NCBI GenBank assembly: GCA_900541145.1 | Contig: UQIH01000015.1 | Location: 1-59,064, forward strand | Direction: 5' to 3' | Origin: an uncultured Collinsella sp. | GTDB taxonomy: Bacteria > Actinomycetota > Coriobacteriia > Coriobacteriales > Coriobacteriaceae | DNA: 59,064 bases | Part shown: piece by piece, positions 1 through 10,201 of the stretch | Layout of the letters: each line of letters opens with the position of its first letter | Position numbering within the stretch: position 1 is the stretch's first letter | Program-made: the position numbers and the translations under genes | Notes under the pieces: generated by a model | What the model saw: only the letters and a program-made list of their open reading frames with translations | The model's database searches: none | What the model was told of the DNA's origin: nothing

Positions 1-2
1 CG

Positions 3-50
3 CAGACGCTCAAGCAGGAATACCTCGATACATACGAGGGAGGTGAATGA
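3..50 (+). CDS. C-terminal end of an unknown upstream gene (partial)
   Basis: The frame starting at base 3 is open from the contig edge and ends at TGA 48-50, reading QTLKQEYLDTYEGGE. The stop lies directly before the ATG at 52, and the RBS of the next gene (GGAGG, 39-43) is inside these codons, which is the layout expected of a co-transcribed, translationally coupled pair. Only 15 residues are visible, so no function can be given. The other two frames are also short at this edge, so this is a tentative call based on spacing and residue composition. Confidence 0.4.
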   Translation, partial: QTLKQEYLDTYEGGE

Positions 51-51
51 C

Positions 52-396
52 ATGAAACTATTTGAACAGCTGAAGTCCAATGCGTCGCGCATGGCTGTCT
101 ACGCCATCCTCGTGGCAACGGCTTTATGCGGAATCGCGGCACCCGTCTATGCGCTCAACGGGGAGAAAGGCGATGTCGAACCCGCGTACATGGCTTCGAC
201 GGTTAAGGACCGGTACAAAGCCTTCTCTGGAGACACGTTTTACGTAGCAGAGTACGACACGACCTACCGTCAGCTTCGCTACAACAAGAGATACGAATAT
301 CTAGGCCCAGAAGTAATCAGCTATACATCGGGTTGGTACCGCTCCAGCTATGGACACATAACCCAGTTCAAGTGTAACTACCGTGTGTACAACTAA
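52..396 (+). CDS. Small secreted protein of unknown function
   Basis: A protein of 114 residues with RBS GGAGG at 39-43 and ATG at 52; a GTG at 43 is in frame but lies on the RBS. The N-terminus is a Sec signal peptide: a basic start (MKLFEQLKSNASR), a hydrophobic stretch (MAVYAILVATALCGIAA) and an Ala-rich cleavage site near APVYA. The mature part of about 85 residues is rich in Tyr and Arg, with one Cys near the C-terminus, and ends in CNYRVYN. It has lower GC than its neighbours. Coupling to an upstream gene and the small secreted form resemble bacteriocin genes of the lactococcin-972 type, but no diagnostic motif is clear. It could equally be a small exported envelope protein. Confidence 0.7.
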   Translation: MKLFEQLKSNASRMAVYAILVATALCGIAAPVYALNGEKGDVEPAYMASTVKDRYKAFSGDTFYVAEYDTTYRQLRYNKRYEYLGPEVISYTSGWYRSSYGHITQFKCNYRVYN

Positions 397-412
397 AGCA
401 ACCGGCCGGGAC

Positions 413-446
413 GAGGGGTGACGCAAAAGCGTCGCCCCTCTTTTTT
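413..446 (+). terminator. Rho-independent terminator
   Basis: A 12-bp stem (GAGGGGTGACGC with GCGTCGCCCCTC, one G-T pair), an AAAA loop and a T6 tail. It closes the transcript of the small secreted protein. Confidence 0.9.
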
Positions 447-537
447 AACCATGTCAACTGAACCTAGTTCAGTTTGGTTGATTTCCGATCTCAGCCGAAC
501 ACATTGAGCGGAAAGGCCGTTCCCGCAGTCAGTCGAA

Positions 538-570
538 CGTCCCCGGGGCCCTTCTCAGGCCCCGGGGACG
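538..570. repeat. Perfect GC-rich hairpin
   Basis: Arms CGTCCCCGGGGCC and GGCCCCGGGGACG (13 bp, perfect) flank a 7-nt loop. No T-run follows, so it is not a typical terminator. The GGGGACG core recalls the family D palindromes at 31569 and 56454, but relatedness is uncertain. Confidence 0.6.
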
Positions 571-650
571 GCATTTTCCCAGTTGAAGGAACGGTGGAGA
601 TGTGTTTCGATGGGTCAGATTCGTGTCGTTCCGAAAAGACCGTGAACCTT

Positions 651-679
651 TTGTGGGACACGCGGCGCCGTGGTACCAT
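651..679 (+). promoter_or_regulatory. Promoter of rpmE
   Basis: TTGTGG (651-656), a 17-bp spacer and TACCAT (674-679), placing the transcript start near 686, just ahead of the leader hairpins. Confidence 0.55.
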
Positions 680-685
680 AGCCGA

Positions 686-760
686 GTTTGTTGTCTTGGT
701 CGGAAACCAAGACGCCTTATGCGCTGATCGGTAACCAGCGCCTGACCAATAAGGAGTCCT
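686..760 (+). ncRNA. L31 leader RNA, Coriobacteria type
   Basis: Two successive stem-loops precede rpmE: GTCTTGGT/ACCAAGAC (693-713) and GCGCTG/CAGCGC (721-741), followed by the RBS AAGGAG (751-756). Leader motifs for L31 have been described in several lineages, including one named for Coriobacteria, where the r-protein is thought to bind its own mRNA. Assignment here rests on position and two hairpins, not on a covariance-model match. Confidence 0.55.
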
Positions 761-763
761 ACC

Positions 764-1189
764 ATGAAGCAGGGTATCCATCCCCAGTATGTCGAGTGCA
801 CGGTGACGTGCTCCTGCGGCAACACCTTCAAGACGCACGCTACCGTGTCCGAGATGAAGGTCGAGCTTTGCAACGAGTGCCACCCGTTCTACACCGGCCA
901 GCAGAAGTTCGTCGACACCGGTGGACGCGTCCAGCGCTTCGCCGACAAGTTCGGTGGCGCCGCTGCCGCCCAGCTCAAGAAGGCTGAGGAGGCCAAGGCT
1001 GCCAAGGCCGCCAAGGCTGCTGAGGCCGAGGCTGCTCGCAAGGCCGCCGCTGAGGCTAAGGCTGCCGAGAAGGCTAAGCGTGCCGCTAAGTTCGCCGAGG
1101 AGGCTGCCAAGCAGGCCGCCGAGGCTCCCGCAGAGGCTCCCGTCGAGGAGGCCGCTGCCGAGGCCGAGACCACCGAGGCCGCTGAGTAA
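764..1189 (+). CDS. rpmE: 50S ribosomal protein L31 with Ala/Lys-rich tail
   Basis: A 141-residue protein. Residues 1-65 are a canonical zinc-binding L31 (MKQGIHPQY, CSC in TCSCGNTF, CNEC, HPFYTGQQKFVDTGGRVQRF). L31 sits at the subunit interface in the central protuberance of the 50S subunit. L31 proteins are normally 65-90 residues; here about 70 extra residues of Ala, Lys and Glu follow, predicted as one long charged helix or disordered tail. The CxC and CxxC cysteines mark the zinc-containing form rather than the YkgM paralogue. The ATG at 764 has RBS AAGGAG. Expression is probably controlled by the leader RNA, and a strong terminator follows, so it is a single-gene unit. Confidence 0.95.
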   Translation: MKQGIHPQYVECTVTCSCGNTFKTHATVSEMKVELCNECHPFYTGQQKFVDTGGRVQRFADKFGGAAAAQLKKAEEAKAAKAAKAAEAEAARKAAAEAKAAEKAKRAAKFAEEAAKQAAEAPAEAPVEEAAAEAETTEAAE

Positions 1190-1226
1190 ATAGCTCGCCG
1201 CGGAATCGCTCGCATTCATGGCATGA

Positions 1227-1266
1227 GGGCCGTGCATCCATTTGGGTGCACGGCCCTTTTCTTTTT
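1227..1266 (+). terminator. Terminator of rpmE
   Basis: A 10-bp perfect stem GGGCCGTGCA/TGCACGGCCC followed by TTTTCTTTTT. Confidence 0.93.
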
Positions 1267-1270
1267 GATT

Positions 1271-1291
1271 AGTGCAAACTAACCTGTCCCC
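1271..1291. repeat. Family E half-element
   Basis: The segment contains GTGCAAACTAACCTGTCCCC, matching the right half of the family E palindromes at 36114-36160 and 49600-49719. No left half is present; the terminator of rpmE lies directly upstream. Confidence 0.55.
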
Positions 1292-1328
1292 ATGGCACCA
1301 CATGGCGGAGAGGCGGCGTTTGCCCAGA

Positions 1329-1372
1329 TAAATCCTCCAAAATTAACCTGTTCCATTGTGGCAGGTTGGTCG
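1329..1372. repeat. Family E2 palindrome, degenerate copy
   Basis: Contains CCAAAATTAACCTGTTCC and then GGCAGGTTGG, with AACCTG (1345-1350) paired to CAGGTT (1362-1367). Base by base it resembles the better copy at 13484-13526. Confidence 0.55.
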
Positions 1373-1496
1373 TAGTTATTACGTGGCGGCCGAGGTCGAC
1401 CGTATAGGCCGCGCCTTGTTTGGCTAAAGTACAATCATCTGTGTTTAACTCGCCCGCAGCTGCACGGCGTGGGCGATGGCCAAAAAGGAAAACCAC

Positions 1497-4303
<2,807 letters not shown>

Positions 4304-4304
<1 letters not shown>

Positions 4305-5452
4305 TGGCCGAGGCTTTAGAGGTAACGCCCGCCGAGCTGGACGCATTTGCGGACCGGCTCGGCGAGGTCGAGTCGTATCTTCATTTGGACGAGAAACGCA
4401 CGCGCGTGACCGAGCTCGAGGCCAAAAGCGTGGCCCCCGGCTTTTGGGATGACGCCGACGCCGCTCGCGCCACCATGGAGGAGATCGCTCGCGCCAAGGA
4501 AGATATCGCTGCCGTGGATACCGCGCGCGGCGAGCTATCTGACGCCCGCGCGGCGCTGGAGCTTGCCGAGGAGATGGGCGACGACCCCGATGCCGCCGCA
4601 TTGCGCGAGGAGGCTGCCGCTACGGCAGAACGCCTGGCCCGCTCTATCGACGAGCTCGAGCTTTCGAGCTGGTTTACCGGTGAGTTCGATCACGGCGACG
4701 CGATTGTGACCATCAAGCCCGGACAGGGTGGCCTGGAGGCGCAGGACTGGACCTTCATGCTCTTTAAGATGTACATGAAGTACTGCCAGCGTCGCGGCTG
4801 GAAGGTCACCATTAACGACTGCCCCGCGGCTGAGGTTATCGGCATCGATCGCGCGACCTTTACCGTCGAGGGCAAGGACGCGTTTGGCATGCTGCGCGCC
4901 GAGGCCGGCGTCCACCGTCTGGTGCGCATTAGCCCCACCGACGACAAGAAGCGCCGCCAGACTACGTTTGCCGGCGTCGAGGTCATTCCGGTGCTGCCCA
5001 ATGATATCGACATCGAGATCAGTCCCGACGATATCCGCGTGGACGTGTATCACGCGAGCGGCCCGGGCGGCCAGGGCGTCAACACCACCGACTCCGCCGT
5101 ACGCGTGACGCATTTTCCCAGCGGCATCGTGGTCACGTGTCAAAACGAGCGCAGTCAGATTCAAAACAAGGCCGCGTGCATGCAGATTCTCAAGGCCCGT
5201 CTGTACGAGATCGAGCTCGAGAAGCGCGCCGAGGCACTCGACGAGATTCGTGGACCCAAGACCACGATCGGTTTTGGTAACCAGATTCGCAGCTACGTGC
5301 TCTACCCGTATCAGATGGTGAAGGACCTGCGCTCGGGTGTGGAGACCAGCAACGTCGAGGCCGTTCTCGACGATGGCGATCTGGATCCGTTTGTGATCGG
5401 TTACCATCGCTGGGCAACCGGCAACGCCGATGCGGAAGGCTCGGACGCCTAG
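4304..5452 (+). CDS. prfB: Peptide chain release factor 2
   Basis: A 382-residue class I release factor that recognises UGA/UAA and triggers peptidyl-tRNA hydrolysis. The GGQ catalytic motif is at 255-257 (ASGPGGQGVN). The ATG at 4304 overlaps the secA stop. The N-terminal region reads straight through in one frame, so the programmed +1 frameshift that autoregulates prfB in many bacteria is absent. The codon-recognition tripeptide, SPF in textbook RF2, reads SPT here (residues 210-212, bases 4931-4939) within VRISPTDDKKRRQTTF. The domain order and length otherwise fit RF2; RF1 would show PxT and a different N-terminal half. Confidence 0.95.
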
Positions 5453-5541
5453 GCACATGGTTGGCTCCGGGTCGATGCAAACACTTCGCAGGGGTGGTAT
5501 TTGCTCGATGAATCGGTAGAATCGAATACAGCAAGAAGTTC

Positions 5542-5570
5542 AAAGCGCACTCGTTTGGGTGCGCTTTTTT
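5542..5570 (+). terminator. Terminator of secA-prfB
   Basis: AAAGCGCAC/GTGCGCTTT stem with a T6 tail. It ends one base before the RBS of the next gene (GAGGGAGG, 5571-5578), so transcription of the YitT gene needs read-through or a start close by. Confidence 0.85.
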
Positions 5571-5582
5571 GAGGGAGGCAGC

Positions 5583-6473
5583 ATGGCATATCGTCTGGAC
5601 ATCAAGCGCATTCTTTCGCTGAACTTCTTTCACGATCTACCCAAGATCATGCTGGGCTGCGCCCTGGCAGCCATCGCGACGGACCTGTTTTTGATCCCCA
5701 ACGGCCTTGCCGCCGGCGGCGTTACGGGTCTCGCCACGATTATCCAAGCGGTCGGTGCGTCTCATGGCATCTCTCTGCCTGTTGGTATTCAAACCATTGT
5801 GATGAATGCCTTGCTGCTGCTGGTCGTTATGCGCGCAGGCGGTATGTTCTACGTGGTGCAGACCGCGACGGGCTTTGTGCTGCTGGGCTTTTTCACCGAC
5901 CTGTTCGCTCCGTTTGTGGCGCCGCTGGCGCATTCCGATCTTATGCTACCCGCCATGTGGGGCGGCATTATCACGGGCATCGGCTACGGCATGGTGCTGC
6001 GCGCCGGTGCCAACACTGGCGGCTCAGACACCATCGGTCAGATTATCTCGCGCAACACATCGCTACCGGTTGGCTCGACCGTCATGGCGATCGATGTTGC
6101 CGTGTGCGCGCTGTCGGCCCCAGTCTTTTCGGTCGAAAACGCGCTGTATGCGGGCCTTTCGATGGTCATTAGCGGCTACGTGATCGATGCCGTGGTCGAC
6201 GGTGGCAACAGGCGCCGTATGGTGCTCATCATCTCGGACAAGTTTCCCGATATCGCGGCCGACATCATGTATGGCCTGGGTCGCGGCTGCACCAAGTTTA
6301 AGGCGACCGGTATGTACTCGGGCGCCGAGAAACCGGTGATCATGGTCATCGTGAGCCGTCGCGAGCTCAATACGCTCAAGACGATCGTGCGCGAGCGCGA
6401 CCCGCGTGCCATCGTGACCGTGGCCGACGTTACAGAGACCTTCGGCGAGGGCTTCAAGGACATTAACGCGTAG
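5583..6473 (+). CDS. YitT family membrane protein (DUF161/DUF2179)
   Basis: A 296-residue protein. Residues about 15-200 form five or six membrane segments typical of the YitT family (ALAAIATDLFLIPNGLAAGG, GIGYGMVLRAGANTGGSDT). The C-terminal soluble part (from about RRMVLIISDKF) is a DUF2179 domain ending in VADVTETFGEGF. YitT proteins are uncharacterised; transport or envelope roles are only guesses. The start at ATG 5583 follows the strong RBS GAGGGAGG. An upstream in-frame start would lie inside the terminator. The neighbours (prfB, transketolase) give no functional hint. Confidence 0.9.
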   Translation: MAYRLDIKRILSLNFFHDLPKIMLGCALAAIATDLFLIPNGLAAGGVTGLATIIQAVGASHGISLPVGIQTIVMNALLLLVVMRAGGMFYVVQTATGFVLLGFFTDLFAPFVAPLAHSDLMLPAMWGGIITGIGYGMVLRAGANTGGSDTIGQIISRNTSLPVGSTVMAIDVAVCALSAPVFSVENALYAGLSMVISGYVIDAVVDGGNRRRMVLIISDKFPDIAADIMYGLGRGCTKFKATGMYSGAEKPVIMVIVSRRELNTLKTIVRERDPRAIVTVADVTETFGEGFKDINA

Positions 6474-6680
6474 GGCCGACTGCGTTCCATCCAAAAGACG
6501 TTCACATTGATAAACCGTTTCATCAGCGGTTCTGCCTGCTCAATTGTTCAAATAATGATAAATACTCTGGTAAAGCTTCCAGTTTCCAGCATAATGAATG
6601 ACGTACGTGCATCGCGGCTGGGTTGGGACGACCTTCTGTGCCGTGCGCATCTTGTCTAAAGAGGATGAAAGGAAGGCACA

Positions 6681-7511
6681 ATGAGCGACGAAGAGCTCAA
6701 AAAGGTTGCCAACGAGGTAAGGAAGGGCATCGTCACCGGCGTGCACGCTGCCAAGTCCGGCCATCCGGGCGGTTCGCTCGGCGCTGCCGACATCATGACC
6801 TATCTGTACTTTGAGGAAATGAACGTCGACCCGGCCGACCCCCGCAAGGCCGACCGCGATCGCTTCGTGCTTTCCAAGGGCCACTGCGCGCCTGGCCTGT
6901 ACGCCGTGCTCGCCGAGCGCGGGTTCTTCCCCAAGGAGGATCTCGAGACGCTGCGCCACATCGGCAGCCACCTGCAGGGTCACCCCAACATGAACGATAC
7001 CCCGGGCGTCGACATGTCCACCGGTTCGCTCGGCCAGGGCATCTCCGCCGCCGTGGGCATGGCCGTTGCCGCCAAGCACTGGGGCGATGACTATCGCACC
7101 TACGCCCTGCTGGGCGACGGCGAGAGCGAGGAGGGCCAGGTCTGGGAGGCCGCCATGTTTGCCGGCAACCAGCAGCTCGATAACCTCTGCGTGATCGTCG
7201 ACCACAACGGCCTGCAGATCGACGGCCCCGTCGAGGAGGTCAACGACCCCATGCCGCTCGCCGACAAGTTCCGCGCCTTCAAGTTCCATGTGGTGGAGCT
7301 CGCCGACGGCAACGATTTCGATCAGATCCGCGCCGCCTTTGCCGAGGCCCGCGCCACCAAGGGTCAGCCGACCGCCATTATCGCCGAGACCATGAAGGGC
7401 AAGGGCGTTTCCTTTATGGAGAACCAGGTGGGCTGGCACGGTAAGGCCCCCAACGATGAACAGTTTGAGCAGGCCATGGCAGAGCTCACGGCCGCCGGAG
7501 AGGAGCTCTAG
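6681..7511 (+). CDS. Transketolase, N-terminal subunit
   Basis: A 276-residue thiamine-diphosphate-binding half of a split transketolase. Visible motifs are SGHPGGSLGAADI (residues about 25-38), SKGHCAPGLYA, GSLGQGISAAVGMA and the ThDP-binding GDGESEEGQVWEA, which ends in DHNGLQIDG. It transfers two-carbon ketol units in the non-oxidative pentose phosphate pathway and works as a heterotetramer with the next gene product. RBS AAGGAAGG precedes ATG 6681. Only one base separates its stop from the start of the partner. Two-gene transketolases are common in anaerobic Actinobacteria, Firmicutes and archaea. Confidence 0.95.
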   Translation: MSDEELKKVANEVRKGIVTGVHAAKSGHPGGSLGAADIMTYLYFEEMNVDPADPRKADRDRFVLSKGHCAPGLYAVLAERGFFPKEDLETLRHIGSHLQGHPNMNDTPGVDMSTGSLGQGISAAVGMAVAAKHWGDDYRTYALLGDGESEEGQVWEAAMFAGNQQLDNLCVIVDHNGLQIDGPVEEVNDPMPLADKFRAFKFHVVELADGNDFDQIRAAFAEARATKGQPTAIIAETMKGKGVSFMENQVGWHGKAPNDEQFEQAMAELTAAGEEL

Positions 7512-7512
7512 G

Positions 7513-8454
7513 ATGGCAGACGTCAAGAAAATCGCCACGCGCGTAAGCTACGGCGAGGCCCTCGTCGAGCTCGCCAACGAGCACGATGACTTTGTGGTCC
7601 TCGACGCCGACCTGGCCGCCGCCACGCAGACCGGCAAGTTCAAGGCCGCCTGCCCCGACCGCTTTTTCGATGTAGGCATTGCCGAGAGCAACCTGATGGG
7701 TGTTGCCGCCGGTATCGCAACCACCGGTCGCGTTGCCTTTGCGAGCACCTTTGCCATGTTCGCCGCCGGCCGCGCCTTTGAGCAGGTCCGCAACTCCATC
7801 GGCTACCCGCACCTTAACGTTAAGATCGGTGCCACGCACGCCGGCATCTCGGTGGGCGAGGACGGCGCCACGCACCAGTGCTGCGAGGATATCGCCCTCA
7901 TGCGCGTTATCCCTGGCATGACCGTGATCGTTCCCGCCGACGACGTCGAGGCCCGCGCCGTGACGCGCGCCGCCTACGAGTGCGACGGCCCCGTGTACAT
8001 GCGCTTTGCCCGTCTGGCCTCGCCGGTTATCAATGATCCCGAGACCTACAACTTCGAGTTGGGCAAGGGCATCGTCATGCGCGAGGGTGCTGACGTCACC
8101 ATCATCGCCTGCGGCCTGATGGTCGGCGAGGCTCTCGAGGCCGCCGAGCAGCTCGCTGCCGAGGGCATCGACGCCGAGGTCATCAACATGCACACCATCA
8201 AGCCCATCGATGCCGACCTGATCGTCAAGAGCGCCACCAAGACCGGCCACGTCGTGACCGTCGAGGAGCATTCTGTAATCGGTGGCCTGGGCAGCGCCGT
8301 TGCCGACGTCCTGTGCGAGCAGTGCCCGACGCCGCTCAAGAAGATCGGCGTCAACGACACCTTCGGTGAGTCCGGCCCGGGCGCCGAGCTCCTGCACAAG
8401 TACGGCCTGGACGCCGCCAACATCGTGGCGACCACCAAGGAGTTCTTGGCATAA
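7513..8454 (+). CDS. Transketolase, C-terminal subunit
   Basis: A 313-residue partner of the preceding subunit, carrying the pyrimidine-binding domain (VLDADLAAATQTGKFKAACP, FDVGIAESNLMGVAAG) and the C-terminal transketolase domain (NMHTIKPIDADLI, VEEHSVIGGLGSAVADVL). The glutamate in GIAESN activates ThDP in this enzyme family. The ATG at 7513 follows the upstream stop with the RBS GGAGAGGAG inside the end of the first gene. A strong terminator 70 bp downstream ends the two-gene operon. Confidence 0.95.
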   Translation: MADVKKIATRVSYGEALVELANEHDDFVVLDADLAAATQTGKFKAACPDRFFDVGIAESNLMGVAAGIATTGRVAFASTFAMFAAGRAFEQVRNSIGYPHLNVKIGATHAGISVGEDGATHQCCEDIALMRVIPGMTVIVPADDVEARAVTRAAYECDGPVYMRFARLASPVINDPETYNFELGKGIVMREGADVTIIACGLMVGEALEAAEQLAAEGIDAEVINMHTIKPIDADLIVKSATKTGHVVTVEEHSVIGGLGSAVADVLCEQCPTPLKKIGVNDTFGESGPGAELLHKYGLDAANIVATTKEFLA

Positions 8455-8524
8455 GGCAAGGCGGATCTCAAGGACTGCTTCGCCAGAACTATAAAACTGT
8501 TTCGCCAGTACTATGGAAACCCGG

Positions 8525-8556
8525 CAGGGGCGCTCTCTTGGAGAGCGCCCCTGTTT
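8525..8556 (+). terminator. Terminator of the transketolase operon
   Basis: A 13-bp perfect stem CAGGGGCGCTCTC/GAGAGCGCCCCTG with a TTG loop and a short T-run. Confidence 0.85.
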
Positions 8557-8558
8557 CA

Positions 8559-8624
8559 GTTGCGGTGAAATAAGGACTGTTTTGCCAGCTTTAAGGCTCA
8601 ATTAATCCGTATTTCACCGCAACT
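8559..8624. repeat. Family B palindrome, copy 1
   Basis: Perfect 15-bp arms AGTTGCGGTGAAATA and TATTTCACCGCAACT around a core with GGACTGTTTTGCC. Other copies are at 22470-22536, 36522-36588 and 49627-49693. Confidence 0.9.
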
Positions 8625-8753
8625 CATGAAGACGCCCCTCAAGCACGGTCCCATCAGGAAAAAGGGCATATATCGACAAAGCGCAATTCAGACCCTTCCA
8701 GCTTTGTATATGCAGCACCTCAAGATAAACGCGGCGACCCCTTAGTTATCGCA

Positions 8754-8876
8754 GGCCGGGCACAGGGTTACTCTCCAAATCTTTCCGCAGGACGGAGGAG
8801 CCCCCGCCGCGCGAAGCGCGCAGCGGGGGCTCCGACATGTCCGAGGACGATTTGGAGAGTAACCCTGTGTCCGGCC
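8754..8876. repeat. 123-nt near-perfect long hairpin
   Basis: Outer arms of 28 nt (8754-8781 and 8849-8876) pair with one mismatch. Inside is a second perfect 11-bp stem GGAGCCCCCGC/GCGGGGGCTCC (8797-8807, 8823-8833) capped by CGCGC-GAA-GCGCG. The structure sits 105 bp before ftsE. It could be an intergenic repeat, a cruciform, or a structured RNA; the sequence alone does not decide. Confidence 0.85.
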
Positions 8877-8980
8877 GACGGGATCCCTAACCACGCCATG
8901 CTTCTTATGTGCAGCAAAGCTAATGCTGCTAAAATACAAAGCGCTCATGTAGTTTAAACGCACGACGATAAGGAGCACCA

Positions 8981-10201
8981 GTGGGTAACCACTTCCGTAC
9001 CTCCGGTGCGGGCGATGATGCCCCCAAGACGCAGGCAGGCGTCCAGGGCAGTCGTTTCGCCACTCCGGATTCAGAGGGCCAGCCTGTTGCTCAGGCCCCC
9101 GCTCAGCCGGCAGATCAGGCACAGCCGGCATCCGATCCCTTTGCCTACAATCCAACCAGCGATGTCGCGCTTTCCGGCACGGCGGGTTTTGAGCCCGTTC
9201 AGGCCGTGACCGCTCGCGTGGAGCAGCCTCAGGCTGGTGCCGCCACGCCGCAGCCTACCATGGCCGGCATTCCCGACCCCTTGGCCCCTGCGACGCCGGC
9301 TCCTCAGCCTGCGCAGTCCGGTCTCTTTGCCGCTATTCCCGACCCCACGCAGCCTGCTGCCCCGGTGGTCGAGAGCGATCAGGCAGCCGAGGTCGCAAGC
9401 CTCGATAACGCGCTCAACAACCCCGATTTTACGTCGGTGTTTGCGCCCATCGATCCGCAGGCCAGCCGCAAGAAGATGGCCAAGCAGGCCGGTGTCGAGC
9501 CCGTCATCCTTATGGAGCATGTCACCAAGATCTATCCGGCACAGCCCAACAAGCCTGCACTCGACGACATCAACATCGAGATCTATCCGGGCGAGTTCGT
9601 CTTCCTGGTCGGTCACTCCGGCTCGGGTAAGACCACGCTGCTGTCGACGCTCAACCGCGACGTCAAGCCGACGAGCGGCCGCATCCTGGTTGCCGGTCAG
9701 GACCTCATGAAGATCAAGAACCGCAAGGTTCCGTTCCTGCGCCGCCAGATTGGCGCCGTGTTCCAGGACTTTAAGCTTCTGCCGCAAAAGACCGCCTACG
9801 AAAACGTGGCGTTTGCCCTGCAGTGCATCGGCAAGCCCAAGGGCGTCATTCGCAGCCAGGTGCCCGAGGTGCTGCGCCTGGTCGGTCTGGCCGATCAGAT
9901 GGACTCGCTGCCCGACCAGCTTTCCGGTGGCGAGCAGCAGCGCGTTGCCGTCGCCCGTGCTATGGTCAACCGTCCGCCGCTGCTGATCTGCGACGAGCCC
10001 ACGGGCAACCTCGACCCGGCGATCTCGCTGGGCATCATGAAGCTGCTTGAGCGTATTAACCGCACCGGCACCACCGTGATCGTCGCCACGCACGACCGCG
10101 AGATGGTCGATAGCATGCACCGTCGCGTGATCGCCCTCGAGGGCGGCCACGTTATCCGCGACCAGGAGAGGGGAGGTTACGGCAACTATGGCACCAACTA
10201 A
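8981..10201 (+). CDS. ftsE: Cell division ATP-binding protein FtsE with long N-terminal extension
   Basis: A 406-residue protein. The ABC ATPase occupies residues about 174-400: Walker A GHSGSGKTT (211-219), Q-loop in VFQDFKLLPQKTAYENVAF, signature LSGGEQQR, Walker B LLICDEPTGNLDP and the H-switch histidine in VATHDRE. FtsE is usually about 230 residues; here some 170 residues rich in Pro, Ala and Gln precede the domain, with no predicted fold. FtsEX sits at the septum and activates peptidoglycan hydrolases. The GTG at 8981 has RBS AAGGAG with 5-nt spacing. The only late in-frame candidate, ATG 9476, lacks an RBS, so the extension appears to be translated. The stop overlaps ftsX by 14 bp. Confidence 0.9.
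   Translation: MGNHFRTSGAGDDAPKTQAGVQGSRFATPDSEGQPVAQAPAQPADQAQPASDPFAYNPTSDVALSGTAGFEPVQAVTARVEQPQAGAATPQPTMAGIPDPLAPATPAPQPAQSGLFAAIPDPTQPAAPVVESDQAAEVASLDNALNNPDFTSVFAPIDPQASRKKMAKQAGVEPVILMEHVTKIYPAQPNKPALDDINIEIYPGEFVFLVGHSGSGKTTLLSTLNRDVKPTSGRILVAGQDLMKIKNRKVPFLRRQIGAVFQDFKLLPQKTAYENVAFALQCIGKPKGVIRSQVPEVLRLVGLADQMDSLPDQLSGGEQQRVAVARAMVNRPPLLICDEPTGNLDPAISLGIMKLLERINRTGTTVIVATHDREMVDSMHRRVIALEGGHVIRDQERGGYGNYGTN

Larger units (their letters stand above)
397..763. other. Gene-free stretch before rpmE
   Basis: The stretch holds the terminator at 413-446, a 13-bp perfect hairpin at 538-570, a sigma70-type promoter at 651-679 and the L31 leader RNA at about 685-760. Open frames across 474-734 have no coding character. 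Confidence 0.6.
8455..8980. other. Gene-free stretch with several palindromes
   Basis: From left to right: two degenerate copies of a TTCGCCAG-containing motif (8472-8518), the operon terminator, a family B palindrome (8559-8624), a 123-nt hairpin (8754-8876), and the ftsE leader with a possible -10 box TAAAAT (8930-8935). No convincing open frame is seen. Confidence 0.6.

Noticed and set aside
1476..1496. An earlier secA start at ATG 1476.
   Set aside because: It adds MAKKENH before the normal SecA N-terminus and the purine-rich RBS for ATG 1497 lies inside those codons.
8754..8876. An integron attC site.
   Set aside because: The outer arms lack the RYYYAAC/GTTRRRY core pair and there is no integrase gene or cassette array.
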